A stretch of 64,000 nt of DNA from Paracoccaceae bacterium (GCA_028284605.1 JANQRL010000009.1:115143-179142), one strand, 5' to 3'; shown: positions 1-8,679, counted from the first letter of the stretch. Translations and numbers: made by a program. The notes: generated by a model not told the origin, from the letters alone.

Positions 1-67
1 TACCGGGGGCCTGAGCGACCTCGACGCGAAGCTCGCGGCGAAGATGGATCAATTGGCAGAGGGCTAG
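1..67 (+). CDS. C-terminal end of an unidentified protein (cut by window edge)
   Basis: The frame ending at the TAG at 65-67 is open to the left edge and gives a 21-residue tail beginning TGGLSDLDAKLAAK and ending QLAEG. The tail is alternately charged and hydrophobic, as in a C-terminal helix. It is too short to assign to a family, and the upstream part of the gene lies outside the window. The strand and the presence of a gene are inferred only from this open frame and its plausible protein composition. Confidence 0.45.
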   Translation, partial: TGGLSDLDAKLAAKMDQLAEG

Positions 68-151
68 GTGATCCCGACAACCTCGGCGTTGCACTTCTCC
101 CGCATATGCTGATCTTTGTGATCGCAATCTGCGATCTCAAATGGGCAATAG

Positions 152-958
152 ATGTCCGCCGATACTCCGAACATACATGTCATCCGGGGCTTCCTGGTCA
201 TGCTGGACGAAGATGTTGCGCGTAGCTTCGATGTCAGGACGGGGCGTCTCAACGAACAGGTCAAGCGGAACGCGGCGAGGTTCGAAGACGATTTCGTGTT
301 TCAGCTTTCGGATGATGAGTGGGAGTCTTTGCGGTCGCAAAACGCGACCGCAAAACCGGGCCGCGGCGGGCGCCGTGTCGCGCCCTGGGCCTACACCGAA
401 CACGGGGTCGTCATGGCGGCGACGCTCCTACGCTCCGAACAGGCCGTCGCCGCCTCGAAGCTGATCGTGCGCACCTTCGTCGCCGCGCGGCGTAACGAGA
501 TGATCCAGCCCGCCGGGCTGAACTCCCAACTTGCCATCGACATGCGGGATGTTCTGCCGACTCAACCCGGCCCGCCGAGCGATGGCACCGGCAAGGCCCT
601 GGCGCATCGCGCCTCGACCCTCGTCGCGCGCATCCTCGACACGATCGCCAATGACGAGGAGGGAACGACTGTCCGCGAGGAAAGCCGGACGATCATCGCT
701 AAGAGCCTCGGCGCGATCCGGGCCCATCTCGACGCCAAAGGCATCGACAACGAGAAGACCGTGACCGAGATCCGCAAACTGATGGCAGAGATCGAGGCCA
801 TCGACGCCGATGTCATCGCCCGGTCCATCGAGGCGGACCACCGCCGCCTCGCCTATCTCGCCAAGCAACTGCAATTGGTGATCGGACTCGAGACCTATCT
901 CGAACGCGGAGAGGCCGAAGCGTTCCTGTCGATCCTGCGCGGCCTCTCCGGCGACTGA
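152..958 (+). CDS. ORF6N-domain (phage antirepressor-like) protein
   Basis: The 268-residue protein opens with an ORF6N domain at about residues 11-113. Family landmarks are the VMLDEDVA start, RLNEQVKRN (33-40), the FVFQLS strand (48-52), LRSQNAT, GRGGRRVAPWAYTEHGV (70-85) and a final IVRTFVAARR helix. ORF6N domains are DNA-binding modules of phage antirepressors and regulators. The remaining 150 residues are predicted to be mostly helical and charged, ending in YLERGEAEAFLSILRGLSG; I do not recognise this part. No other phage gene is visible nearby, so it may be a domesticated or remnant regulator. The ATG at 152 is the first that keeps the whole domain. Its target is unknown. Confidence 0.82.
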   Translation: MSADTPNIHVIRGFLVMLDEDVARSFDVRTGRLNEQVKRNAARFEDDFVFQLSDDEWESLRSQNATAKPGRGGRRVAPWAYTEHGVVMAATLLRSEQAVAASKLIVRTFVAARRNEMIQPAGLNSQLAIDMRDVLPTQPGPPSDGTGKALAHRASTLVARILDTIANDEEGTTVREESRTIIAKSLGAIRAHLDAKGIDNEKTVTEIRKLMAEIEAIDADVIARSIEADHRRLAYLAKQLQLVIGLETYLERGEAEAFLSILRGLSGD

Positions 959-964
959 TGGCCG

Positions 965-1453
965 TCAGACCTGCGCCAGCAGCGTCTCGCCCGCCGACAC
1001 CTCGCATTCCCCCGGGCTGGCCTCTTCATTGAGCTGCGTGACCACCCCGTCCTCGACCAGCATCGCATAGCGCTTCGAGCGCTTGATGAGGCCCGCCGGC
1101 GGTGCCGAGAAGTCCATCCCGATAGCTGACGTGAAGGCGCTCTCGGGGTCGCCCAGCATCGCGATCCCGGCCGCCGTCGCCCCGGTCGCCTCGCCCCAGG
1201 ATGCCATCACAAAGGGGTCGTTTACCGAGACGCAGATGATCTCGTCCACTCCCTTGGCATCGAATTCGTCCTTGGTGCGGATGAAGCTCGGCACATGGGC
1301 GGAATGGCAGGTCGGCGTATAGGCGCCCGGCACGGCGAAGAGCACCACCTTGCGGCCCGCCAGCCGGTCGGCGAGCGCCACCTCCTCGGGGCCGTTCTCG
1401 CCCATTTTCACGAGTGTCGCTTCGGGCAGCTTGTCCCCCTTGGAAATCGTCAT
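965..1453 (-). CDS. Prx5-type peroxiredoxin
   Basis: This 162-residue cytosolic thiol peroxidase belongs to the peroxiredoxin-5/AHP-type group, which reduces H2O2 and alkyl hydroperoxides with glutathione or glutaredoxin as usual donors. The active-site loop VPGAYTPTCHSAHVPSF places the peroxidatic cysteine at residue 49. Later segments IICVSVNDPFVM and ATAAGIAMLGDPESAFTSAIGMDF are typical of the fold. The ATG at 1453 is preceded by a strong AAGGAGG ribosome-binding site; an in-frame extension upstream is not needed. The gene is divergent from the ferredoxin reductase gene, about 80 bp away, so the two may share a redox-responsive promoter region (inference). Confidence 0.93.
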   Translation of the reverse strand: MTISKGDKLPEATLVKMGENGPEEVALADRLAGRKVVLFAVPGAYTPTCHSAHVPSFIRTKDEFDAKGVDEIICVSVNDPFVMASWGEATGATAAGIAMLGDPESAFTSAIGMDFSAPPAGLIKRSKRYAMLVEDGVVTQLNEEASPGECEVSAGETLLAQV

Positions 1454-1535
1454 GGCATCGCCTCCTTGTCCGTGATTGCGCTGGCATCCTGCGTGGATAT
1501 AGGCTCCGGTCCGGGGCGCGGCCATCGCAAAAGGG

Positions 1536-2762
1536 ATGAGTATGTCGGGAATCATCGTTGTGGGCGGCGGGCAGGCCGGTGCGTCGCTTGTCGCGAAGCT
1601 GCGCGAGGACGGGTTCATGGGCCCGCTCACGCTGATCTCCGAAGAGCCAGTGCCGCCCTATCAGCGGCCGCCCCTGTCCAAGAAGTACCTCCTCGGAGAG
1701 ATGGAGGTCGAGCGGCTCTATCTCCGGCCCGAGAGCTATTATGAGGCGAACCGGATCGCGCTGCGGCTGAATACCACCGTCAATGCCATCGACCGCGCCG
1801 ACAAGATGGTGATCGCCGGGGGCGAAGCCCTGCCCTACGACCAGCTCGCCCTGGTGACCGGCTCGGTCCCGCGGCGGCTGCCGGGGGCGGTTGGCGGGGA
1901 GCTTGCCGGCGTCCATGTCGTGCGCACGCTCAAGGACATCGACGAGATGGCGCCCGAGGTTCTGCCCGGGCGCAAGGCGCTGATCGTCGGCGGCGGCTAT
2001 ATCGGTCTTGAAGCGGCGGCGGTCTGCGCCCAGCGCGGGCTCGACGTCACGCTGATCGAGGCCGCGCCCCGCATCCTCGGCCGGGTCGCCGCGCCTGAGA
2101 CGGCGGCGTACTTCCGCGAGTTGCACAGGTCCCATGGCGTCGATGTCCGCGAGGGCGTCGGTCTCGACACGCTCATCGGCGCGACCCCGGAGCCGGGCGC
2201 ACAGGTCACCGGCGCGAGGCTCGCGGACGACACCGAGCTGGAGGTCGATCTGGCGATCATCGGGATCGGCATCACGCCGGCGACGGAGCTGGCCGAAACG
2301 GCGGGACTCGCCATCGACAACGGCATCGCCGTCGACGGGCAAGGCCGCACCTCCGATCCGGCGATCTGGGCGGCGGGGGATTGCGCCTCGTTCCCCTGGC
2401 GCGGCGGGCGGCTGCGGCTCGAAAGCGTGCAGAACGCCATCGATCAGGCGGAATGCGTGGCCCGTAACATGCTGGGCGCTGGCGGGGACTACGATCCGAG
2501 CCCGTGGTTCTGGTCCGACCAATACGACGTCAAGCTCCAGATCGCGGGACTCAACACCGGCTACGACCATGTCGCGGTGCGCGACGGCGGCGCGGCACGG
2601 TCGCATTGGTACTACCGGGGCGACACCCTGCTGGCGGTCGATGCGATGAACGATCCGCGCGGCTACATGGTCGGCAAGCGCCTGATCGAGGCGGGCAAGT
2701 CGCCGGATCCGGCAGTGGTGGCGAACCCGGAGAGCGACCTGAAATCCCTCCTCAGATCTTGA
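1536..2762 (+). CDS. FAD-dependent ferredoxin (putidaredoxin/rhodocoxin-type) reductase
   Basis: A 408-residue NAD(P)H:ferredoxin reductase of the CamA/ThcD class that passes electrons from NADH through FAD to a 2Fe-2S ferredoxin, classically for a cytochrome P450. It has the FAD-binding GGGQAGAS near the N-terminus, the active-site PPYQRPPLSKKYL, the second dinucleotide fold VGGGYIGLEAAAV (about residues 150-162), and the FAD motif IWAAGDCASF followed by the ESVQNAIDQA helix. No P450 or ferredoxin gene is nearby, so the partner is unknown. A second ATG at 1542 (MSGIIVVGGG) has AAGGG better spaced and may be the real start. Its stop overlaps the start of rsmD. Confidence 0.93.
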   Translation: MSMSGIIVVGGGQAGASLVAKLREDGFMGPLTLISEEPVPPYQRPPLSKKYLLGEMEVERLYLRPESYYEANRIALRLNTTVNAIDRADKMVIAGGEALPYDQLALVTGSVPRRLPGAVGGELAGVHVVRTLKDIDEMAPEVLPGRKALIVGGGYIGLEAAAVCAQRGLDVTLIEAAPRILGRVAAPETAAYFRELHRSHGVDVREGVGLDTLIGATPEPGAQVTGARLADDTELEVDLAIIGIGITPATELAETAGLAIDNGIAVDGQGRTSDPAIWAAGDCASFPWRGGRLRLESVQNAIDQAECVARNMLGAGGDYDPSPWFWSDQYDVKLQIAGLNTGYDHVAVRDGGAARSHWYYRGDTLLAVDAMNDPRGYMVGKRLIEAGKSPDPAVVANPESDLKSLLRS

Positions 2763-3310
2763 GGATCATCGGCGGCGAGAATCGCGGTCTGCGTCTTGCC
2801 TCTGTCGGCAAGGGAGATGCGGGCGCCCATCTGCGTCCGACGCCGGACCGCCTCCGCGAGAGCCTGTTCTCGATCCTCGCCGGCGAGGGCCTGCCGGAGG
2901 CGGCCCTGGTGCTCGACCTCTTCGCGGGCACCGGCGCGCTGGGCCTGGAAGCGCTGTCGCGCGGGGCGGAACGCGCGGTCTTCGTCGAAACCGGGCGGGT
3001 GGCTTTGCGGCTGCTTTCGGAGAACATCGCGAAGACCCGACGCGAGGGGCAGACCGAGATCATTCGGCGGGATACGATAAAGCTTGGCCTCTGCCCCGGC
3101 GACCCGGCCACGCTGATCTTCCTCGACCCGCCCTATGGCAAGGGGCTCGGCCAGCGCGCGCTGGCCGCAGCGCGGGACGGCGGATGGATCGCCCCGGGGG
3201 CCCGGATCGTCTGGGAGGAAGCCGAGGCGATGGACCCGCCCGACGGCTTCACGCTCCTCGACCGGCGCCGCTACGGCACCAGCCATCTGACCTTTCTGGA
3301 GGCTGATTGA
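2759..3310 (+). CDS. rsmD: 16S rRNA (guanine966-N2)-methyltransferase RsmD
   Basis: The 183-residue protein begins LRIIGGENRGLRL, the expected RsmD N-terminus, and has the SAM-binding LDLFAGTGALGLEALSRGA and the catalytic motif FLDPPYGKG (DPPY, the N6/N2 methyltransferase signature). RsmD methylates G966 of 16S rRNA during 30S assembly. The start is a TTG at 2759 that overlaps the TGA of the reductase gene, suggesting translational coupling. No ATG is available close to the conserved N-terminus, and length fits the family (about 185). Confidence 0.93.
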   Translation: MRIIGGENRGLRLASVGKGDAGAHLRPTPDRLRESLFSILAGEGLPEAALVLDLFAGTGALGLEALSRGAERAVFVETGRVALRLLSENIAKTRREGQTEIIRRDTIKLGLCPGDPATLIFLDPPYGKGLGQRALAAARDGGWIAPGARIVWEEAEAMDPPDGFTLLDRRRYGTSHLTFLEAD

Positions 3311-3321
3311 GCTGAAAGCAC

Positions 3322-3681
3322 CTAAGATCCATCGGACGCGATCCTGCTCAGGATATGGCGATGGTGGTCTTGCCCTCCGAAGAAGACACCAAGCACCCGG
3401 ACGGTTTCACCAGCCTCATCCACCGTGAAGTAGAACACCGCCTGGCCCTTGGTGACATGCCGAAGCCCGGCCATGATCCGCGGCTCCAATGTCCCCTGAA
3501 AGGGCACCTCCCCAAGGCGCCCGAGATCTTCCTCTATCCCGTTCAGCCTTTCGGCGGCGCGTTCCAGGGCAGCCTCGGGCGGATCGCCGAGCGCCCGGTA
3601 GCTTTCGAACAAGTGATCGAAGATCAGCCCCAGATCGTCGTCGCACCGCGCGCTCCGGACAACCCTATAGCCCGAGGTCAC
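3322..3681 (-). CDS. parE: ParE-family toxin of type II toxin-antitoxin system
   Basis: A 119-residue RelE/ParE-superfamily toxin. The N-terminal YRVVRSARCDDDLGLIFDHLF helix pair, the LPF/VPFQGTLEPRIMAGLRHVTKGQAVFYFTVD core and the final VRVLGVFFGGQDHHRHILSRI strand match the family. ParE toxins usually poison DNA gyrase; other RelE-fold members cut mRNA, so the target is inferred. It starts at a GTG and overlaps the end of the antitoxin gene by 17 bp, so its translation is probably coupled to parD. Confidence 0.88.
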   Translation of the reverse strand: MTSGYRVVRSARCDDDLGLIFDHLFESYRALGDPPEAALERAAERLNGIEEDLGRLGEVPFQGTLEPRIMAGLRHVTKGQAVFYFTVDEAGETVRVLGVFFGGQDHHRHILSRIASDGS

Positions 3682-3934
3682 TGCGCTTCTTGCCGATCAT
3701 CGCCTCGGTCCGGCGGCGACCGTCTTCAGCAGAGACAAACGGCCCTTCCGCGCGCTCCTGGAAGAAGGCGCGCAACGCGGCCAGTTCGGCCCGTTCCCGC
3801 TCGGTTTCGGATCGGACCAGCTCCAGCCCACGCTGAACAACCGCGCTCAGACTCGCATAATGGCCGTCGGCCACGAGCTGGCGCGCGAAGTCGTCCTGCT
3901 GATCTGTGATCGAGACCGACGCTTTGACGGACAT
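3665..3934 (-). CDS. parD: ParD-family antitoxin
   Basis: An 89-residue antitoxin of the CC2985/ParD type. The N-terminal VSITDQQDDFARQLVADGHYASLSAVVQRGLELV is a ribbon-helix-helix DNA-binding fold, followed by a long charged helix that neutralises the toxin. It precedes parE in the usual order and overlaps it by 17 bp. The complex normally represses its own promoter; a small inverted repeat just upstream is a candidate operator. Confidence 0.9.
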   Translation of the reverse strand: MSVKASVSITDQQDDFARQLVADGHYASLSAVVQRGLELVRSETERERAELAALRAFFQERAEGPFVSAEDGRRRTEAMIGKKRSDLGL

Positions 3935-3955
3935 GGGTCACCTCGCCCACCTAAT

Positions 3956-3970
3956 GCTACTCAGTAGTAC
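3956..3970 (-). promoter_or_regulatory. Candidate parDE operator
   Basis: About 25 bp upstream of the parD start lies the short dyad TACT-CAGT-AGTA (3958-3969) in an unusually AT-rich stretch. ParD ribbon-helix-helix proteins bind short repeats of this kind to autoregulate. The assignment is positional; the dyad is short and could be chance. Confidence 0.35.
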
Positions 3971-4037
3971 ATTTGGGCGGGTCTGCGATCAAGTCGCTCG
4001 CAGTGGTCGGACACACCAAGAAGCCGCAACCGACCGA

Positions 4038-4850
4038 CTAGGCGGAATAGGTCGGGTGGAAGCGGCCCGCGGGCGAGGTGGTGAAGATCTCCGGCGCCCC
4101 CTCGGTGATGCCAAGCGAATGCTCGAACTGCGCAGAGAGCGACTTGTCGCGGGTCACCGCGGTCCAGTCATCGGCCAGCACCTTGGTCTCGGGCCGACCC
4201 AGATTGACCATGGGTTCGATGGTGAAGAACATTCCCGGCTCCAGCACCGGTCCGGTATCGGGGCGCCCGTAATGCAGCACGTTGGGCGGCGCATGGAATA
4301 CCCGGCCGAGCCCGTGGCCGCAGAAATCGCGGACGACCGACATCCGGTTGGCCTCGACATAGGACTGGATCGCATAGCCGATATCGCCGAACGTGTTGCC
4401 CGGCCGGGCGGCCTCGATCCCCTTCATCAGCGCATCATGGGTCACCTGGATCAGCCGCTCCGCCTTGCGCTGGAGCTTGCCGGCGACGAACATCCGGCTG
4501 GTGTCGCCGTACCAGCCGTCGACGATCACGGTGACGTCGATATTCAGGATATCGCCGTCCTTCAGCACCTTGTCGCCCGGGATGCCGTGGCAGACCACGT
4601 GGTTGACCGAGATGCAGGAGGCGTGCTGATAGCCCTTGTAGCCGACCGTGGCGGAGGTCGCGCCAGCCTCGTCGACCCATTTGGTGATCAGGTCGTCGAG
4701 ATGCGCCGTGGTGGCGCCGGGCACAACCTCGTCGGCGATCCGGTCGAGGATCTCCGCGGCGAGCCGTCCGGCACCATGCATGCCGGCGAAATCCGCCTCC
4801 TCATAGATGCGGATGCCGTCCTTGGTCAGTCTGCCGCGATAGTCGTCCAC
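4038..4850 (-). CDS. map: Type I methionine aminopeptidase
   Basis: A 270-residue MetAP that removes the initiator methionine from nascent proteins. All five dimetal ligands are present: D105, D116, H179, E212 and E243; H88 in VCHGIPGDKVL is the conserved active-site histidine. The start is a GTG giving MDDYRGRL. The gene lies downstream of sfsA on the same strand with a gap of about 75 bp. Essential housekeeping gene; length matches the family. Confidence 0.97.
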   Translation of the reverse strand: MDDYRGRLTKDGIRIYEEADFAGMHGAGRLAAEILDRIADEVVPGATTAHLDDLITKWVDEAGATSATVGYKGYQHASCISVNHVVCHGIPGDKVLKDGDILNIDVTVIVDGWYGDTSRMFVAGKLQRKAERLIQVTHDALMKGIEAARPGNTFGDIGYAIQSYVEANRMSVVRDFCGHGLGRVFHAPPNVLHYGRPDTGPVLEPGMFFTIEPMVNLGRPETKVLADDWTAVTRDKSLSAQFEHSLGITEGAPEIFTTSPAGRFHPTYSA

Positions 4851-4925
4851 GCGTTTAGGTCCCTGAAATCGGTCTCGCCCCTAGATAGGCCATTTCCCGG
4901 ATTTCCAAAAGAGCCGGGCTGCGAC

Positions 4926-5654
4926 CTATCGCGGCGGCGTGAGGCTCTGCGGGCCGTCATCGACGGGAAGCGCGTGGCGCAGCGTCACGCCTTCGGGCGA
5001 TATCTCGGTGTCATAGCAGAGCATCTCGACACCCGCCGTCCGGGCCGCGTCGAAGGCTTCCGCATAGGCCGGGTCGATATCGCCGGCCATGCGGAGACGG
5101 GCACAGTCGGTGCGCTGAACGAGGTAGAACATGACTGCCCGGGCACCCGCTTCGGCCATCTGCGCTAACTCCCGCAGGTGCTTCGTGCCACGATCCGTCA
5201 CGCTGTCGGGAAACTCGGCCCAGTCGCCGTCGCGGCGCAGGTGGACGTTCTTGACCTCGACATAGGTGTCCGGCCCGCCGCCGATGAGCAGGAAATCCAC
5301 CCGGCTGCGCGTGCCGTAAGGGACCTCCGCGCGGACGCTCTCGTATCCCGCCAGGTCCGGGATCGCCCGGGCTTCGAGCGCCTCGCCCACCACCCGGTTC
5401 GGCACGGCGGTGTCGATCCCCGCCCAATGCCCGCCCGGCAGTTCGGCGAGCCGCCAGCCCCAGTCGAGCTTCTTCTTCGGGTCGTCGTTGGGCTCCAGCC
5501 AGATGCGCAGGCCGGGTTCCTTTAGCCCCAGCATGGCGCCGGGATTGGGGCAATGGGCCTTCACGACCCCGCCGCTTTCCAGCTCCACATCCGCAAGGAA
5601 CCGCATGTAGCGGCGGATCAGACGGCCGGGGACGAGGGGTGTGGCAAAGCGCAT
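4926..5654 (-). CDS. sfsA: SfsA DNA/RNA nuclease family protein
   Basis: A 242-residue SfsA-family protein. Conserved segments are MRFATPLVPGRLIRRYMRFLADV, AHCPNPGAMLGL, GIDTAVPNRVV, SRVDFLL, YVEVKNVHL and FPDSVTDRGTKHLREL, the last containing the acidic and lysine residues of the nuclease-like fold. SfsA was first described as a sugar-fermentation stimulator and later linked to nucleic-acid binding; its role here is unproven. The ATG at 5654 is chosen because homologues begin RFATPL and AGGTGG sits just upstream; a GTG 9 bp earlier is possible. Confidence 0.93.
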   Translation of the reverse strand: MRFATPLVPGRLIRRYMRFLADVELESGGVVKAHCPNPGAMLGLKEPGLRIWLEPNDDPKKKLDWGWRLAELPGGHWAGIDTAVPNRVVGEALEARAIPDLAGYESVRAEVPYGTRSRVDFLLIGGGPDTYVEVKNVHLRRDGDWAEFPDSVTDRGTKHLRELAQMAEAGARAVMFYLVQRTDCARLRMAGDIDPAYAEAFDAARTAGVEMLCYDTEISPEGVTLRHALPVDDGPQSLTPPR

Positions 5655-5694
5655 GGGCGCCACCTATACCGACAGGCGGAGGGAGGACCAGACG

Positions 5695-6411
5695 ATGCCC
5701 AACGCCGCCATGCTCGTGATCGGGGACGAGATCCTGTCGGGCCGCACCCGGGACGCCAACACGCATTATCTCGCCGGGGAGCTGACGAAGATCGGGATCG
5801 CGCTCCGCGAGGTTCGGGTGGTGCCCGACGAGGAAGAGGCCATCGTTGCCGCGCTGAACGCGCTTCGCGCCGCCCACGATACGGTCTTCACCTCTGGCGG
5901 GATCGGCCCGACCCATGACGATATCACCGCCGATTGCGTGGCCGCGGCCTTTGGCGTGCCGATCGACGTGCGTGACGACGCGCGCGCCCTCCTCCAGACC
6001 CATTACGACCGCTCCGGGACCGAGCTGAACGCGGCCCGCCTGCGCATGGCCCGTATCCCCGAAGGGGCGGCCCTGATCGAGAACCCGGTCAGCGCCGCGC
6101 CCGGCTTTGCCCTCGGCAACGTCTATGTGCTGGCCGGTGTTCCGGCGGTGTTTCAGGCCATGGTCGCGACGGTGTTGCCGACGCTCACCGGCGGCCCGCC
6201 GCTGCTCTCGCAATCGCTCCGGATCGAGCGCGGCGAAGGCGACATCGCAGGGCCCCTGGGCGAACTGGCAACGGAGTTCCCGGAGTTGTCGATCGGCTCC
6301 TATCCGTTCCAACAGGACGGCGTTTATGGCGCCCATGTCGTGGTACGCGGCACGAACAAGGCTCAGGTCGACGGGGCCATGGTCCGCCTCGCGCGGCTCT
6401 TCGGCACCTGA
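5695..6411 (+). CDS. CinA N-terminal-like molybdopterin-binding domain protein
   Basis: A 238-residue protein with the MoaB/MogA-type fold of the CinA N-terminal half: AAMLVIGDEILSGRTRDANTHYLAGEL, the TSGGIGPTHDDIT nucleotide/pterin-binding loop and NPVSAAPGFALGNVYVLAGVPAVF. It lacks the CinA C-terminal nicotinamide-nucleotide amidase domain. In Rhodobacterales such stand-alone proteins are annotated as competence/damage-inducible A-like; the true substrate is unknown. The ATG has GGAGGGAGG upstream. It is divergent from sfsA with about 40 bp between starts and overlaps the next gene in a TGATG. Confidence 0.9.
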   Translation: MPNAAMLVIGDEILSGRTRDANTHYLAGELTKIGIALREVRVVPDEEEAIVAALNALRAAHDTVFTSGGIGPTHDDITADCVAAAFGVPIDVRDDARALLQTHYDRSGTELNAARLRMARIPEGAALIENPVSAAPGFALGNVYVLAGVPAVFQAMVATVLPTLTGGPPLLSQSLRIERGEGDIAGPLGELATEFPELSIGSYPFQQDGVYGAHVVVRGTNKAQVDGAMVRLARLFGT

Positions 6412-7136
6412 TGGACGCCCGTCGGCTCAGCGCGATCATGGACGCGACCTGGCCCGCTTCCTCGATCCGCGAAGAGGGTCCCTGGACCATCCGAACCGGT
6501 GCAGAGAGTGTGAACCGGGTCAATGCCGCGACCCTCACCTCGCCCGCTGCGGCGGTCCCGCTCATCGAACCGGCCGTGGCGGCTATGCGGGCACAGGGGC
6601 GGGTGCCCATGTTCGCGGTGCGCGACGGGGAGGACGCCTTGGACCTGGTGCTGGAGGCTGCCGGCTACGGCGTCAAGGAGCCGGTCGCGCTCTACACCGC
6701 TCCGATCGGCATCATCGCCACCGGACGCCCGCCGCCGGTCACGACGTTCGAGTCCTGGCCGCCGCTGGCCTGTCAGACCGAGATCTGGGCCGATGGCGGC
6801 ATCGGGCCGGAGCGGATCGCGATCATGGACCGTGTGAAGGGCCCGAAAACCTCCATCCTCGGCCGCCTCGACGACACGCCGGCGGGCACAGGCTTCATCG
6901 CGCTCCGGGACGGCACCGCCATGATCCATGCTCTCGAAACTGCCGAGGTCTTCCGGCGCCGCGGCCTCGGCCGTCATATGGTGCGCGCCATGGCCCATTG
7001 GGCCGAGGCCCAGGGCGCCACCGAACTGACCCTCCTCGTCACCCGCGCCAATACCGCCGCCAATGCCCTCTACGCTTCCATGGGGTTCGAAGCTATGGGA
7101 GGGTATCATTACCGCATCTACCCAGAGGCACCATGA
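6411..7136 (+). CDS. GNAT-family N-acetyltransferase
   Basis: A 241-residue protein. Its C-terminal half is a GNAT domain: FIALRDGTAMIHALETAEVFRRRGLGRHMVRAMAHWA carries the acetyl-CoA-binding R/Q-x-x-G-x-G/A motif (RRRGLGRH), and NTAANALYASMGFE is the usual final motif. The N-terminal half (SAIMDATWPASSI, WTIRTGAESVNRVNAATL) is a degenerate GNAT-like extension. The substrate is unknown. It starts inside the stop of the upstream CinA-like gene and ends 4 bp inside the next gene, so it is part of a four-gene translationally coupled run. Confidence 0.88.
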   Translation: MDARRLSAIMDATWPASSIREEGPWTIRTGAESVNRVNAATLTSPAAAVPLIEPAVAAMRAQGRVPMFAVRDGEDALDLVLEAAGYGVKEPVALYTAPIGIIATGRPPPVTTFESWPPLACQTEIWADGGIGPERIAIMDRVKGPKTSILGRLDDTPAGTGFIALRDGTAMIHALETAEVFRRRGLGRHMVRAMAHWAEAQGATELTLLVTRANTAANALYASMGFEAMGGYHYRIYPEAP

Positions 7137-7699
7137 CCGATCAGCCCACCGCGCTCGACCTGCCACAGGTCGATCCCTTGCCCGAAGCGACACAGACCTA
7201 TTTCGACATATGCGAGGAGAAGCTCGGCATGGTGCCGAATGTGCTCCGCGCCTATGCGTTCGACATCGCCAAGCTCGACACGTTCACGGCGATGTACAAC
7301 GATCTGATGCTGGCGGAGAGCGGGCTCAGCAAGCTCGAACGCGAGATGATCGCCGTCGTCGTTTCCGCCGTAAACCGCTGCTATTACTGCCTGACCGCCC
7401 ATGGTGCGGCGGTGCGGGATCTGTCGGGCAATCCGGTGCTCGGCGAGCAACTGGTGATGAACTGGCGGGTCGCCGATCTCGACGCGCGGCAGAGAACCAT
7501 GCTGGCCTTCTCCGAGAAGATGACAATCGAGAGCGCGAAGATCGGCGAGGCCGACCGGCAGGCCCTGCGCGATGCCGGGTTTTCCGACCGCGACATCTGG
7601 GACATCGCCTCTGTCGCCGGGTTCTTCAACATGTCGAACCGGATCGCCAGCGCCACCGATATGCGGCCTAATCCAGACTACCACACCCAGGCGCGATGA
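7133..7699 (+). CDS. AhpD-like peroxidase-related protein (carboxymuconolactone decarboxylase fold)
   Basis: A 188-residue all-helical protein of the uncharacterised peroxidase-related family. The redox motif is C83-YY-C86 with H90 in NRCYYCLTAHGAAV, as in AhpD, preceded by LSKLEREMIAVVVSAV. The family is thought to reduce peroxides or protect thiols. It follows the acetyltransferase with a 4-bp overlap, and its TGA is overlapped by the ATG of the OmpA-like gene. Confidence 0.92.
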   Translation: MTDQPTALDLPQVDPLPEATQTYFDICEEKLGMVPNVLRAYAFDIAKLDTFTAMYNDLMLAESGLSKLEREMIAVVVSAVNRCYYCLTAHGAAVRDLSGNPVLGEQLVMNWRVADLDARQRTMLAFSEKMTIESAKIGEADRQALRDAGFSDRDIWDIASVAGFFNMSNRIASATDMRPNPDYHTQAR

Positions 7700-8679
7700 T
7701 CCGAGGCGTCACGGCCTGCCTCGCGCTCTGGTGCGCCCCGGCCGGCGCGCTGACCCTCGATTTTCCGGTCAATGCCGAGCGGCAGAGCGAGACCGTCTCG
7801 CCGCTCGGGAGTTACCCGATACCTTTGGGTCCGTGGGCCGAGGGCGGGCTTCCGACCCACTTGGCCGAGGGGACCGTGACGCGGCAGGCGTGGCGGATCG
7901 CCTCGCCCGGTCTGACGACCCTGCAAATCCTCGATCCTCTGCGCGACCAGATCAGCGCGGCTGGGTTCGAGATCCTCTATGCATGCGAAACCCAGACCTG
8001 CGGCGGGTTCGATTTCCGCTTCGCCACCGAGGTGCTGGCGCCGCCGGAGATGTTCGTCGACCTGAGCGATTTCCGCTATCTCGGCGCGCGGGACGGGGCG
8101 CGGTATCTGAGCCTGATCGTGAGCCGCTCGGCCCAGGCCGGGTTTGTGCAGGTGACGAGCGTGACGCCCCCCGATGGCGACGGGATCGCGACGCAGGCGG
8201 CGGGCGCGGCGATCACCGGGCTCGAGCCGGCGGCTTTGCCACCGCCCGAGCCCGCAACCGCCGCGCCCGCCCCCGTCGTGCCCGACTACGCCGAACTGCC
8301 CGCCGATCTCGGCGCGCAGCTCGAAAGCCTCGGGCGGGTGGTTCTGTCGGACCTCACCTTCGCCGTTGGCTCCGCCGATCTCGGCCCGGGCCCCTTTGCG
8401 TCGCTCGATGCACTCGCGGCCTATCTCGCCGCGAACCCGACCCGGCGGGTGGCCTTGGTCGGCCATACCGACAGCCTCGGCTCGCTTGACGGCAATATCG
8501 CGCTTTCCAAACGCCGGGCCCAGAGCGTACTGGAGCGGATGGTTGTGGCGCTGGGCACGGATCGGGCGCAGCTCGAAGGCGAGGGGATGGGTTATCTTGC
8601 CCCGATTGCCTCGAACCTCACCGAAGAGGGGCGGGAGGCGAACCGGCGGGTCGAGGTCATCATGCTGTCGCTCGAATAG
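7696..8679 (+). CDS. OmpA-family outer-membrane/periplasmic protein
   Basis: A 327-residue exported protein. A short signal peptide (MIRGVTACLALWCAPAGA) is followed by a domain of about 170 residues that I do not recognise, with a probable disulphide in CETQTCGGF, then a proline/alanine-rich linker (about residues 175-195). The C-terminal OmpA peptidoglycan-binding domain starts near LSDLTFAVGSADL and has ALVGHTDSLGSLDGNIALSKRRAQSV and REANRRVEVIML. It probably tethers the outer membrane to peptidoglycan. Last gene of the coupled run; its 3' end overlaps the convergent MFS gene by 20 bp. Confidence 0.9.
   Translation: MIRGVTACLALWCAPAGALTLDFPVNAERQSETVSPLGSYPIPLGPWAEGGLPTHLAEGTVTRQAWRIASPGLTTLQILDPLRDQISAAGFEILYACETQTCGGFDFRFATEVLAPPEMFVDLSDFRYLGARDGARYLSLIVSRSAQAGFVQVTSVTPPDGDGIATQAAGAAITGLEPAALPPPEPATAAPAPVVPDYAELPADLGAQLESLGRVVLSDLTFAVGSADLGPGPFASLDALAAYLAANPTRRVALVGHTDSLGSLDGNIALSKRRAQSVLERMVVALGTDRAQLEGEGMGYLAPIASNLTEEGREANRRVEVIMLSLE

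Noticed and set aside
5011..6336. A 441-codon minus-strand frame spanning sfsA and the CinA-like gene.
   Set aside because: It crosses a divergent gene pair out of frame with no recognisable domain.
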